Origin: Burkholderiales bacterium
GTDB taxonomy: Bacteria > Pseudomonadota > Gammaproteobacteria > Burkholderiales > Burkholderiaceae_C
NCBI GenBank assembly: GCA_016213205.1
Contig: JACRAZ010000093.1
Span: 1-52,022, forward strand
Length of the DNA stretch: 52,022 nucleotides
Direction: 5' to 3'
Positions 1-9,491 of this stretch are shown in pieces. The notes under the pieces were generated by a model that did no database searches, had not been told where the DNA came from, and saw only the letters and a list, made by a program, of their open reading frames with translations. A program made the translations under genes and the position numbers. How positions within the stretch are numbered: the stretch's first letter is position 1; the number at the start of each line of letters is the position of its first letter.

Positions 1-533
1 ACGGCCTCGGGCACGGGCGCAGGCACCGGCGCGGGGGCCGGCGCGGGAGCCGGTGCAGGGACCGGTGCAGGGGTTGGTGCCGGGGCCACCGCCGTGGGGC
101 GCACCGCCTTGGCGGCCGGCGCCTGGGCGACGGCCTGGGCAGGGGCCTGTTCACGGACCCGCTCCGGGGCCGGGGCCGGTGCCGGCACCGGTGCCGCGGC
201 GGGCGCGGGCCCGGCCGCTGGCGGCACCTCGGCAACCACCGCCGGGGGGGTGGGCTCGCCGATCCACAAGGCCACCGTCAGCCCGGCTACCACCACGGCC
301 GCCGCACCGCCGGCCCACACCGGCCGCGGCTCGCCCAGCGCCTGCCAGCTGCGCAACAGCCAGGCCCGCCAGCCGCCGCGCCCCGCCCCGTGCGCGGGCC
401 CGGCCACCCCCCGCACCGCGGCGTGGGCCGCGGCATGGATGGCCTGGCTCACCGCCGCCGGCGGTGCCAGCGCGTGGTCCGGCGCGTGGCGCAGCGCGGC
501 CTGCAGGTGCGGGTCGGGCGGAGGGGTCAGCAT
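1..533 (-). CDS. Single-pass membrane protein with Pro/Ala-rich tail, anti-sigma-like (partial)
   Basis: The reading frame starts at ATG 533 and stays open to the window edge, so the C-terminus is missing. Residues 1-65 are soluble and begin MLTPPPDPHLQAALRHAPDH. A single hydrophobic helix lies near residues 72-90 (WAGGAAAVVVAGLTVALWIG). After it comes a low-complexity Ala/Pro-rich stretch with many PAPAP and PVPAP repeats. A short N-terminal cytoplasmic part plus one helix resembles proteins paired with ECF sigma factors, but no zinc-finger or other diagnostic motif is visible, so this is inference. The start overlaps the stop of the upstream gene by 7 bp, which suggests translational coupling. 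It is the last visible gene of a minus-strand run headed by an ECF sigma gene. Confidence 0.6.
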   Translation of the reverse strand, partial: MLTPPPDPHLQAALRHAPDHALAPPAAVSQAIHAAAHAAVRGVAGPAHGAGRGGWRAWLLRSWQALGEPRPVWAGGAAAVVVAGLTVALWIGEPTPPAVVAEVPPAAGPAPAAAPVPAPAPAPERVREQAPAQAVAQAPAAKAVRPTAVAPAPTPAPVPAPAPAPAPAPVPAPVPEA

Positions 534-1336
534 GGGAGGGCCTGCACGCTGGTGCCCAGCGCATCCGCCAGCCTGTTGAGCAGCCAGGTGCTCACGCGGG
601 CCCGGTTGAACACGATGTCGAGCAAGCCGGCGAAGGCGCCGCCCAGCCAGGCCAGGTAGCCCCAGCCGAGGTAGTCGCCGAACACCAGCGTGTGCAGCCA
701 GTTCTGGCCGAACAGGTAGGCCCACGCCACCCCGACGGCTGCCAGCGCCAGCAGGGCTGCCGGCAGCATGAGCTGGGCGCGCGCACGCGGCCGCAACACG
801 GCCACCGCGCCCAGCATCAGGAAGGCCAGCCCGTTGGCGAGGCTGAAGATGCGGAACTCGCGCAGCAGCGCCGCCGCGGTGTGCAGGTACTGGCCACGGA
901 TCAGCTCGGTCAGGCGTTCGTTGATGCGCGCGAGCTGGCCCACATGGCCTTCCAGGCCCTCGCGCACCCAGCGCGCCACGGCCTTGCGGCACGCGCAGTC
1001 GGCATTGCGCATCTCGGCCACCACCTGGCCGACACGTTCGGGCAGCGCCGCGGCCAGCTGGCGCCGCAGCGCGGCGATCTGCGCCTCGTTGGCCTGCACC
1101 AGGCGGCCGGCCACGGTGCCCAGCGGGCTGCGGCCCAGCGCCTCGATGCGCTCGCCGACACGGCGCTGCACCTCGGCACGGATCAGTTCACGCCCGGCCA
1201 GCTCCACGGCCATCGGGTTCACGAACGAGGCCAGCAGGCCCGCGCCGAACACGGCCGCGATGGCAAAGCCCAGCACCGCCGTGGCGCGGCGCAGCGCCTC
1301 CAGCCACCCGCCCGCCGGCGACGCCTGCTCACGCAT
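527..1336 (-). CDS. Multi-pass membrane protein of unknown function
   Basis: 269 residues starting MREQASPAGGWLEALRRATA. One hydrophobic segment lies at about 19-41, followed by a long predicted helical, charged region (about 45-165) containing a CAC motif near residue 113. Three further hydrophobic segments follow, at about 168-190, 197-215 and 222-250. The layout is one helix, a large extracytoplasmic helical domain, then a membrane-embedded C-terminus. I do not recognise a family. The ATG lies within the end of the upstream VOC gene (8-bp overlap) and its own stop overlaps the next gene by 7 bp, so it belongs to a coupled operon. A longer frame extends upstream, but that part lies inside the VOC gene and is rejected. 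Confidence 0.7.
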   Translation of the reverse strand: MREQASPAGGWLEALRRATAVLGFAIAAVFGAGLLASFVNPMAVELAGRELIRAEVQRRVGERIEALGRSPLGTVAGRLVQANEAQIAALRRQLAAALPERVGQVVAEMRNADCACRKAVARWVREGLEGHVGQLARINERLTELIRGQYLHTAAALLREFRIFSLANGLAFLMLGAVAVLRPRARAQLMLPAALLALAAVGVAWAYLFGQNWLHTLVFGDYLGWGYLAWLGGAFAGLLDIVFNRARVSTWLLNRLADALGTSVQALPC

Positions 1337-1736
1337 CGGCCGGCCCCTTGAGTTCCACCACGTTGCCTTCCGGATCGGTGATGTAGAGCGAGGGTCCCTC
1401 GCCCTCGGCCCCGTACCGCCGCGCGAGCGCACCGGCCGCGACGCCGTGCGCCTGCAGGTGGGCGCGGATCGCCGCCTCGTCGAAGGGCGCCACGCGCAGG
1501 CAGAAGTGGTCGAGGTTGCGCGCCTGGGGGTCGGGCGCGCCACCGCCTTCGCGACCCAGCCGCCCGCTCACGGGCACCAGGTCGATCAGGCAGCGGCCGG
1601 CGCGCAGCTGGATCAGGCCGATCTCGTCCTGTCGGCGCTCGACCGTGCAGCCCAGCACCTGGCCGTAGAAGCGCAGCATCGCCTCCAGGTCGACGACGCG
1701 CAGCACCAGGTGGTCGATGTCGCGGATGGGGATCAT
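1329..1736 (-). CDS. VOC-family (glyoxalase/dioxygenase fold) protein
   Basis: 135 residues. It begins with the typical N-terminal pattern of a vicinal oxygen chelate module, IRDIDHLVLRVVDLEAMLRFY, and ends with ITDPEGNVVELKG. Candidate metal ligands are His at about position 8, a second His in LDHFCLRV, and the Glu in NVVELKG. Members of this size act as dimers in lactoylglutathione lyase-like, fosfomycin-resistance-like or extradiol dioxygenase reactions; the substrate cannot be told from sequence. It overlaps its upstream neighbour by 4 bp (ATGA) and its downstream neighbour by 8 bp. Confidence 0.85.
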   Translation of the reverse strand: MIPIRDIDHLVLRVVDLEAMLRFYGQVLGCTVERRQDEIGLIQLRAGRCLIDLVPVSGRLGREGGGAPDPQARNLDHFCLRVAPFDEAAIRAHLQAHGVAAGALARRYGAEGEGPSLYITDPEGNVVELKGPADA

Positions 1737-2542
1737 GGCGTTGCTCCTTCTGCGCCGAGCACGAACCGGACGATCGCCTGCTGCACCGGCAGCAGCCAGC
1801 GCTTTTGCTGATAACCCACGAAGCCGGCGTAGCCGAGTGGATCGAACCCGAGCTCGCGGCCGATGCTGAACGGCGGCGTGGGCAGCAGGCGCGGCCGGCC
1901 CAGGCGTTCGAGCTGCGCGAGTGTCAAGGTGCCGGCCGGCCACTCGGCATCGGCGGGCCAGGCATCGGTGATCACCAGGTCGGCCGGCTCGTCGCTGGCC
2001 TCGCAGAAGCGCACACCCGGCACGGCGGTGTGCCAGCGCGCCTCGCACACATGCCGCAGCTGCAGGCCCAGCACGCCCGCCAGCTCATGCCAGGAGCGCA
2101 GCACGTTGGTCGGCGGCCCCCACAGGCAGATGCGCGCGGTGTGGATCGGCATCAGCTCGGCATCCACGAAGTAGGCGTCGCTCAGCACCTCGCAGGGGTG
2201 GCCAACGCCGGACATCGCATTGATCACCGGCCGCGTCGAGGCCGCTGCAAACGCCTGCAGCCGCGCGTGGTCCGATTCACGCAGCACGTACAGGGTGTAG
2301 AAGGGGTCGAGGTAGCCGGCCAGGTCGCAGGGCCGCTCGGCCGTCTTCAGCAGGTTCGGCAGCTCGATGACCGACAGCCCCAGCGCATGGAAGGCTTGCA
2401 GGAAACTGGTGCGGGTGCGCACGCCGTTGCCCTCGAACGACCAGCCCACGGTGCCGGCCAGCGGCGCCGCCTCGGTGCCCACGCTGCGCCACAGCGCGCG
2501 CAGCTGCGCAGCGCTCAGGTCGGACAGGTGCAGCAGCTTCAT
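1733..2542 (-). CDS. Divergent ornithine/aspartate carbamoyltransferase-like protein
   Basis: 269 residues, shorter than the usual 300-340 for the family. The carbamoyl-phosphate motif STRTR appears as GVRTRTSF at residues 40-47, so the first two positions (Ser-Thr) are replaced by Gly-Val. The HPCQ motif is HPCEVLSD (115-121), with Glu for Gln. The HCLP motif near the C-terminus is not clearly present (a region reading LLPTPPFSIGRE stands there). The fold is therefore recognisable but key substrate-contacting residues differ, so a plain OTCase role is doubtful. The start ATG 2542 forms an ATGA overlap with the upstream GNAT gene, and its stop overlaps the VOC gene by 4 bp. A biosynthetic or detoxifying transferase acting with its GNAT and VOC neighbours is inference. 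Confidence 0.75.
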   Translation of the reverse strand: MKLLHLSDLSAAQLRALWRSVGTEAAPLAGTVGWSFEGNGVRTRTSFLQAFHALGLSVIELPNLLKTAERPCDLAGYLDPFYTLYVLRESDHARLQAFAAASTRPVINAMSGVGHPCEVLSDAYFVDAELMPIHTARICLWGPPTNVLRSWHELAGVLGLQLRHVCEARWHTAVPGVRFCEASDEPADLVITDAWPADAEWPAGTLTLAQLERLGRPRLLPTPPFSIGRELGFDPLGYAGFVGYQQKRWLLPVQQAIVRFVLGAEGATP

Positions 2543-2994
2543 GGCGTCCGGGCCGGTGGCCGGGCGATGAAGCCCTGCTTGCCGTGGCGGTCGAAGCCCG
2601 CGGCCTCGTAGAACGCGAAGGTGGCCTCGTCCTTGCGCCCGGTGAGCAGCATCACCTTGTAGCAGCCCTGCGCCCAGGCCAGGCCCAGCGCATGGGCCAG
2701 CAGCGCCTTGCCGTGGCCCCGGTTGCGATGGTCCGCGTGGGTGACCACGTTCTCGATCAGGCCGTAGGGCCGGCAACCGCGGGTGAGGTTCGGGATCACC
2801 ACCAGCGTGCAGCTGGCGATCAGCTGCGCATCCACGTAACCCCCGATCAGGTGATGGCGCGGGCTGGCCAGCAGCTCCTGCCAGACGGCCTGCACCACCG
2901 CCGGCGCAGGCAAGGGATCGTCCGCGCGGTGCAGGTGCCGGTACAGCGCCAGCAGCGCCGGCAGCTCGTGGGGGGCCAGCGGGTTCAGGTCCAT
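2539..2994 (-). CDS. GNAT-family N-acetyltransferase
   Basis: 151 residues. The acetyl-CoA loop is visible as THADHRNRGHGKALLAHALG (R/Q-x-x-G-x-G/A type) at about 85-104, followed by GCYKVMLLTGRKDEATFAFYEAAGF, the normal C-terminal GNAT signature (Tyr of FYEAAGF as likely general acid). It transfers an acetyl group from acetyl-CoA to an amine; the substrate is unknown. Its stop shares the ATGA junction with the carbamoyltransferase-like gene, and it starts 18 bp after the MAPEG gene, so the three are probably co-transcribed and co-translated. Confidence 0.88.
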   Translation of the reverse strand: MDLNPLAPHELPALLALYRHLHRADDPLPAPAVVQAVWQELLASPRHHLIGGYVDAQLIASCTLVVIPNLTRGCRPYGLIENVVTHADHRNRGHGKALLAHALGLAWAQGCYKVMLLTGRKDEATFAFYEAAGFDRHGKQGFIARPPARTP

Positions 2995-3012
2995 GGGGGT
3001 CCCGGCGGCGTG

Positions 3013-3420
3013 TCAGGCCAGCAGCAGCCGCCAGGCCCAGACCACCGCGATGACCATCTGCACCGAGAAGGCCAGGAAACGCGCCGTCACTGCCGTGGGG
3101 GACAGCGAGGCCAGGTGGATGGCGGATTGCACGATGCGCGCGGCCAGGAAGGCAGGGGCCAGCGGATCGGTGAGTGCCGTCTTGCCCGCCACCACCGCGA
3201 GGAGCATCAGGCCGCCGAAGATCGGCAGGCCTTCCACGCAATTGGCATGCGCGCGCGCCAGCCGCTGCATGAAGGGCGAGAGGTTGCCGTTGTCCGGCTG
3301 GAACCCATTGGCCCGCACCGCACCGGTGAGCACCAGCTTCGAGCGCAGCAGCTCCATCAGCACCAGCAGGAACAAGGCCCAGGCCACGAAGCCGGTCAGG
3401 GCGGTGAGGGTGGGGTTCAT
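3013..3420 (-). CDS. MAPEG-family membrane protein
   Basis: 135 residues with about four hydrophobic helices (residues 4-24, 65-82, 88-105 and 113-133). The central segment RLARAHANCVEGLPIFGGLML matches the MAPEG pattern (RAxANxxE, glutathione-binding in eukaryotic members). Bacterial homologues are small inner-membrane proteins; enzymatic function is mostly untested. It lies between a DUF2867 gene (41 bp upstream) and a GNAT gene (18 bp downstream) in a run of same-strand genes. Confidence 0.85.
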   Translation of the reverse strand: MNPTLTALTGFVAWALFLLVLMELLRSKLVLTGAVRANGFQPDNGNLSPFMQRLARAHANCVEGLPIFGGLMLLAVVAGKTALTDPLAPAFLAARIVQSAIHLASLSPTAVTARFLAFSVQMVIAVVWAWRLLLA

Positions 3421-3461
3421 GATGAATCGACCTCCGGTGGTTGGGCGAAGCGGCGTGGTGA

Positions 3462-4013
3462 TCAGGCGGACTCGGGATCGGCCCGGCCGGCCCGCGCCAG
3501 CACCGCCGGTGCGATCAGCCGGTGCAGCGGCGTCACCGGCAGCATGTACAGGCGGCCCAGCAGGTTGTGCACATGCACGACGGTGGTGACCGACACCCGC
3601 ACCTGGCCGGCCGCATCCACCGGGCCCTTGAACACCGACAGCACCACCTCGAGGTGCTTGTCGTCATCGCCCAGCAGCACCTCGTCGGGCGTGTTCTGGA
3701 TCAGCGTGAAGATGCCCACGCGCTCGCCGGGCCGGTAGGCCGATTCCGGCTTGGCCGGGTCGAAGCCGCCCAGCGCGCCCAGGTTCTTCAGCCCGAACAG
3801 CGCCACGGTGCGGTTGCGCAGCGCCATCAGCAGGTTCACCCAGCGCGGCGTGCGGGCCACCACCTGCAGGAAGTGGCCAAGCGCCGTGGTGTCGCTGGCC
3901 GGCACCCGCACCACATGGCAATCGTGGAAGTAGGCCCCGGGCAGCCGCCCGCGGATGGCCGGGCCCATCGGTTCGGCGCTGCCGGTGGGCGGGGTGTCGG
4001 TGCGTGCTGTCAT
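3462..4013 (-). CDS. DUF2867 domain protein
   Basis: 183 residues from the ATG at 4013 (MTARTDTPPTG). The body, from LPGAYFHDCHVVRVP through NRTVALFGLKNLG, FTLIQNTPDEVLLGDDDKHLEVVLSV and VTTVVHVHNLLGRLYMLPVTPLHRLIAP, is typical of the DUF2867 family (SRPBCC-like beta-rich fold, unknown role). An upstream in-frame ATG at 4052 would add 13 residues and run into the sigma gene, so the later start, 16 bp after the sigma stop, is preferred. Placement right behind an ECF sigma gene suggests co-expression. Confidence 0.8.
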   Translation of the reverse strand: MTARTDTPPTGSAEPMGPAIRGRLPGAYFHDCHVVRVPASDTTALGHFLQVVARTPRWVNLLMALRNRTVALFGLKNLGALGGFDPAKPESAYRPGERVGIFTLIQNTPDEVLLGDDDKHLEVVLSVFKGPVDAAGQVRVSVTTVVHVHNLLGRLYMLPVTPLHRLIAPAVLARAGRADPESA

Positions 4014-4029
4014 GCGGGCTTCCTGGGGG

Positions 4030-4677
4030 CTAGCGTGTGGGGGCAGCGGCATCGGCGCCCAGGTAGGCCCCCATGCAGGCGCGCAGCTTGCTCATGGCGT
4101 AGCGCAGCCGGCTCTTGGCCGTCTCGAAGCCCAGCGCCAGCGCCTGGGCGATGTCGTCGAGCGTGCATTCGTCGTCGTGGTGCATCAGGAACACCACGCG
4201 CTGGGCCGGCGGCAGCTGGTCCAGGCAATCGAGCAGGCGTTCGCCGGCACGGCGCCAGAACAGGCGGTCTTCCTGCGCGGCGGCGCTGGGGGCGGGCCAG
4301 TCCAGCCAGGGCTCGCCTGCCGGTGTGTAGGGTTCGCCCGTGTCCTCCGACGCCGGCGCCGACACCTCGCGGCCGCTGCGCCGCAGCAGGTCGATCGCGC
4401 GGTTCTGCGCCATCGTGAACAGCCAGGTGCGGAAGCTCGCGCCCTGCGGCGCGAAGCGTTCGCGGGCATGCACCACGCGCAGCCAGGCGTCCTGGAACAC
4501 CTCGTCGGCCTGCGCGGCCAGCTCGCGGCCGAGCACCCGCCGCACAAAGCGGTACAGCGCGGCATGGTGCCGGGCGTAGAGGCGATCGAACGCGCTCGCG
4601 TCGCCGCGGGCATACGCGGCCATCAGGCGATGGTCCTCGTCCGTGTCGTCGCGCTGCTCGGCCCGGCCCTCGTTCAT
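4030..4677 (-). CDS. ECF-type sigma-70 factor
   Basis: 215 residues from ATG 4677. Region 2 is visible as DASAFDRLYARHHAALYRFVRRVLG, then ADEVFQDAWLRVVHARERF and FRTWLFTMAQNRAIDLLRR. Region 4 is LDQLPPAQRVVFLMHHDDECTLDDIAQALALGFETAKSRLRYAMSKLR, a helix-turn-helix of the normal kind (both cited in part only). A spacer with acidic and Pro-rich residues joins the two. In-frame ATGs also occur at 4695 and 4713; the 4677 start gives the family-typical N-terminus. It heads a run of same-strand genes that extends to the window edge, where an anti-sigma-like membrane protein is encoded. Confidence 0.9.
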   Translation of the reverse strand: MNEGRAEQRDDTDEDHRLMAAYARGDASAFDRLYARHHAALYRFVRRVLGRELAAQADEVFQDAWLRVVHARERFAPQGASFRTWLFTMAQNRAIDLLRRSGREVSAPASEDTGEPYTPAGEPWLDWPAPSAAAQEDRLFWRRAGERLLDCLDQLPPAQRVVFLMHHDDECTLDDIAQALALGFETAKSRLRYAMSKLRACMGAYLGADAAAPTR

Positions 4678-4793
4678 GGCCGGGCAGTCTGCCATGGGCC
4701 AGCAGTTGTCCATGCAGGTTGATACGGCCGGCGGGCCGCAACGGGGTCAAAAGCGCAAGGTGCAGCAGGCGTCGCCGGGCGTAGCATCGGGGC

Positions 4794-5207
4794 ATGGGCC
4801 TTGTCCTATCCCTCTCAGGCCGCATCGCCACCGTGGCGGGTGTGCTCGGCCTGCTCGCCGGCTGCGGTGGCGGCGTGTACCTCGGCTGGAGCAGCGACGA
4901 TGGCAACCCGTGGGACGACCCGCCCGAGGTGAGCCTGGTGGCCAGCGCCACCCGCGCCGCGCCCGGCCAGCCGCTGCGCCTGGCCGCCGCCGCCACCGAC
5001 GACCGCGGCATCCACCAGGTGCAGTTCTACCGGGTCGAGCGCGACGGTGCCAGCACCCGGCTCGGCAACGACGGCAGCGCGCCCTACGAGTTCGACACCA
5101 CGATGCCCGACACCACCGCGGTCGAGGTGCAGTTTTACGCCCGCGCGATCGACAGCAACGGCCAGAGCACCGACAGCAAGACCGTCTCGGTGCAAGTGCA
5201 GCGCTGA
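4794..5207 (+). CDS. Lipoprotein with Ig-like (bacterial Ig/cadherin-type) domain
   Basis: 137 residues. The N-terminus is a signal peptide ending in a lipobox, GLLAGC, with Cys at about 23. The mature part is one beta-sandwich module: PPEVSLVASATRAAPGQPLRLAAAATDDRGIHQVQFY then VEVQFYARAIDSNGQSTDSKTVSVQV, which is the pattern of Big/PKD-like domains that follow ligand or wall polymers. It is probably anchored in the outer membrane facing the periplasm. It stands alone, diverging from the sigma operon; no partner gene is obvious. Confidence 0.75.
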   Translation: MGLVLSLSGRIATVAGVLGLLAGCGGGVYLGWSSDDGNPWDDPPEVSLVASATRAAPGQPLRLAAAATDDRGIHQVQFYRVERDGASTRLGNDGSAPYEFDTTMPDTTAVEVQFYARAIDSNGQSTDSKTVSVQVQR

Positions 5208-5223
5208 ACCGCACCGCGGTGCC

Positions 5224-5976
5224 TCAGCCCAGGGCTGCCGCCGCGACGCGCTGCCCCAGCCAGCCGCCCTGGCGCGCGAAGAATTCGCGTAGACGCCCGG
5301 GGTAGTCCGGCGCCACCGCCTGCCGCACCGAAGGCCGCTGCGCGAGCGCGGCACGCCATTGCTGCAGCTGCGGCAGCCGCTCGCACAGCGTGGTGTCGGC
5401 GATGGGGTCGATCACCTCGAAGTAGCGCCACACCGGGCCGAACGCCGCATCCACCACGCTGAAGGCGGCACCGCCGAACCAGGGGCCGCCGGCGCGGCGC
5501 GCGAGCTCGGACTCGAGCCGCTCGCAACGCTGGCGCAGCGTGTCGCGGGCGGCCAGGAAGCCGGCCTCTTCGCGCGCGGTATAGAGCTGCCAGATGCCGT
5601 TGAGCATCGCCGAGGCGAACTCGCCCCAGGCGCGGTGCCGCGCGCGGGCCAGCGGTGCGGCCGGGTGCAGCGCGGGCGCCCGCGTCTCGTCGAGGTAGTC
5701 GCAGATCACCGCCGATTCGAACAGCGGCAGCACCGCGTCGCCCTCGCGCAGCAGCAGCATCGGCGTCTGCCCGGTGGGTGAGAGCGCGGTGAACCAGGCC
5801 GGCTTGTTGGACAGGTCGATGTCCACGCGCTGCCAGTCCACGCCCTTCTCGGCCAGCACGATCACCGCACGCTGCACGTAGGGGCACAGCGCGTGGCTGA
5901 CGAGCACCGGCCGCTCGCCGATGGCAAAGGGCAGGCCCGGATCGCGCGGCACGCTTGCCGATGGGGCCGCGCTCAT
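5224..5976 (-). CDS. Glutathione S-transferase family protein
   Basis: 250 residues. The thioredoxin-fold N-terminal domain is VLVSHALCPYVQRAVIVLAEKGVDW, with SHALCPYVQR as the catalytic-type CPY motif found in omega and beta-like bacterial GSTs, then NKPAWFTALSPTGQTPML and LFESAVICDYLDE (the glutathione gamma-glutamyl contact ES). The alpha-helical C-terminal domain follows, from about residue 100. Start ATG 5976 overlaps the DoxX gene by 4 bp, so the two are translationally coupled and probably regulated by the divergent LysR gene. Confidence 0.88.
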   Translation of the reverse strand: MSAAPSASVPRDPGLPFAIGERPVLVSHALCPYVQRAVIVLAEKGVDWQRVDIDLSNKPAWFTALSPTGQTPMLLLREGDAVLPLFESAVICDYLDETRAPALHPAAPLARARHRAWGEFASAMLNGIWQLYTAREEAGFLAARDTLRQRCERLESELARRAGGPWFGGAAFSVVDAAFGPVWRYFEVIDPIADTTLCERLPQLQQWRAALAQRPSVRQAVAPDYPGRLREFFARQGGWLGQRVAAAALG

Positions 5977-6404
5977 GCTCGTGCTCCGGCCAGCGCAGCC
6001 GGCTGGGCCCGCGGGGTGCGCCCCAGCGACCAGGCCCCATCCCCCAGCAGGGCGTGCACCACCGACATCGCGGCCAGGAACACCGGGTACTCCCAGCCGC
6101 CCTGGGGCGCATTGAAGACCCAGCCGTTGGGCCAGTGCACCAGGGTGGCGCCGGCCAGGATGGGCAGCAGCGCCAGCGAGGCCCAGCGGCCACCCAGGCC
6201 CAGCAGGATCAGCAGGCCGCCGCTCACTTCGGCCAGCAGCACCGGCCAGGCCAGCGCCGTGGGCAGCTGCTGCTGCGCGAGGAACTGGCTGAATCCGGCC
6301 ATCGTGAAGACACCGTACTTCAGCCAGGCGTGGCTGAGCCACATGCTGCCCAGGCTCAGCCTGAGCAGGGCGGTGGCGGCGGCGTGGGGATCGCGTGAAA
6401 CCAT
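5973..6404 (-). CDS. DoxX-family membrane protein
   Basis: 143 residues with four hydrophobic segments. Typical family features are LLRLSLGSMWLSHAWLKY near the N-terminus and VLLAEVSGGLLILLGLGGRWASLALLPILAGA in the middle. DoxX family members are small inner-membrane proteins, some tied to redox or thiol stress and some to thiosulfate:quinone oxidoreductase in archaea. The archaeal role is not supported here because DoxD is missing and the neighbour is a GST. A ribosome site AAGGAG precedes the ATG at 6404. Confidence 0.85.
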   Translation of the reverse strand: MVSRDPHAAATALLRLSLGSMWLSHAWLKYGVFTMAGFSQFLAQQQLPTALAWPVLLAEVSGGLLILLGLGGRWASLALLPILAGATLVHWPNGWVFNAPQGGWEYPVFLAAMSVVHALLGDGAWSLGRTPRAQPAALAGARA

Positions 6405-6457
6405 GGAAGGCTCCTTGACAGGGGGTTGGACGAGGCGGGATAGTCCACTGCACAGCC

Positions 6458-6473
6458 GCCTACGTGAATAGGC
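6458..6473. promoter_or_regulatory. Inverted repeat GCCTA-n6-TAGGC between doxX and lysR-type gene
   Basis: A perfect 5-bp inverted repeat with a 6-bp centre lies in the 73-bp divergent spacer. On the minus strand it overlaps a possible -35 (TTCACG) placed 17 bp from GACTAT. LysR-type regulators commonly bind dyads in such spacers, so it is a candidate operator; the T-n11-A form is not exact. Confidence 0.4.
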
Positions 6474-6477
6474 ACGA

Positions 6478-7380
6478 ATGAACTCATCGATTGCACCAAC
6501 GCCTACCCAGCGCCTGGACGCGCGCGACCTGGCGCTGGTGCTGGCCCTGGTGCGTGGCGGCACGCTGGGCGAAGCGGCGCGCCTGCTGGCGCAGGACGGC
6601 TCCACCGTGTTCCGCGCGCTGCAGCGGCTGGAAAAGCGCCTGGGCCTCACGCTGTTCGAGCGCCACCGCCAGGGCCTGCTGCCCGGCGAGCTGGCCCTGG
6701 CGCTGGCGCGCAGCGCCGAGGCCGTGGAAGGCGAACTCGACCGCGCCGACGAGCTGCTGGCCGGCGGCCGCCACCGCCTGGCCGGCACGCTGCGCGTGAC
6801 GACCACCGACACCCTGCTGGTGGGCCTGCTGCTGCCGCTGGTGGCCGAGTTCCGCGCCGCGTTCCCGCAGCTCACGCTGGAGCTGCTGGCGAGCAACCAG
6901 CTCGCCAGCCTGAGCCGGCGCGATGCCGACATCGCGATCCGCGCCACCACGCGCCCGCCCGAACACCTGGTGGGCGCGCGGCTGGGCGTGATCCGCTCGG
7001 CGCTGTGGGCCCACCGCAGCCTGCTGCCGGCGCCCCCGGCCACGCCCGATCCGGCGCGCCTGGACTGGGTGTCGCCCGATGCGGACGAGTCACTGGCCGA
7101 CCACCTCTCGGTGCGCTGGCGCCGGCGCGTCTACCCGCAGGTGGTGCCGGCGCTGCGCTGCAACAGCATCCTCGCGGTGGCGCAGGCGGTGCGCTGCGGC
7201 GTGGCCATCGGCGTGGCGCCACGCTTCCTGCTGCAGGGCCAGCCCGAGGTGGTGGCGCTCACCGGCGACGAGCCCGCGCTGGACACCGAGCTGTGGCTGC
7301 TGACCCACCCTGACGTGCGCCACCTGCGGCGCGTGAAGGTGTTCTTCGACTTCGTGCGCGAGCGGCTGCGACTGCCGTGA
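6478..7380 (+). CDS. LysR-family transcriptional regulator
   Basis: 300 residues. The N-terminal winged helix-turn-helix is at about 15-75 (RDLALVLALVRGGTLGEAARLL, then STVFRALQRLEKRLGLTLFERH), followed by a linker helix and a periplasmic-binding-protein-like effector domain (LRVTTTDTLLVGLLLPLVAEF onward) ending near residue 295. It diverges from the doxX-gst pair with a 73-bp spacer containing a dyad, so it probably controls that pair and itself. The effector is unknown. Confidence 0.92.
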   Translation: MNSSIAPTPTQRLDARDLALVLALVRGGTLGEAARLLAQDGSTVFRALQRLEKRLGLTLFERHRQGLLPGELALALARSAEAVEGELDRADELLAGGRHRLAGTLRVTTTDTLLVGLLLPLVAEFRAAFPQLTLELLASNQLASLSRRDADIAIRATTRPPEHLVGARLGVIRSALWAHRSLLPAPPATPDPARLDWVSPDADESLADHLSVRWRRRVYPQVVPALRCNSILAVAQAVRCGVAIGVAPRFLLQGQPEVVALTGDEPALDTELWLLTHPDVRHLRRVKVFFDFVRERLRLP

Positions 7381-7407
7381 CGCGGCCGCCGCACGCGGCG
7401 GTGCGCT

Positions 7408-9321
<1,914 letters not shown>

Positions 9322-9491
9322 GAAGGCGTGATGGTACCGATGCCGGGCGCGCCGCCGCCGGCTATGCTGCGCCGGACGTCGTTCATTTCGGGGGTTCAAT
9401 GCGCACCGGTCACACCGGCGCCGTGCAGATGCCGCGCTGCCGCAGGCAGGCGCCTCGCTACACTGCGCGCCACCCTTCCAGCTGAGATCGC

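Noticed and set aside
5973..6404. DoxX as a thiosulfate:quinone oxidoreductase subunit
   Set aside because: No DoxD is present and the gene is coupled to a GST under a LysR-type regulator; the DoxX family is broad.
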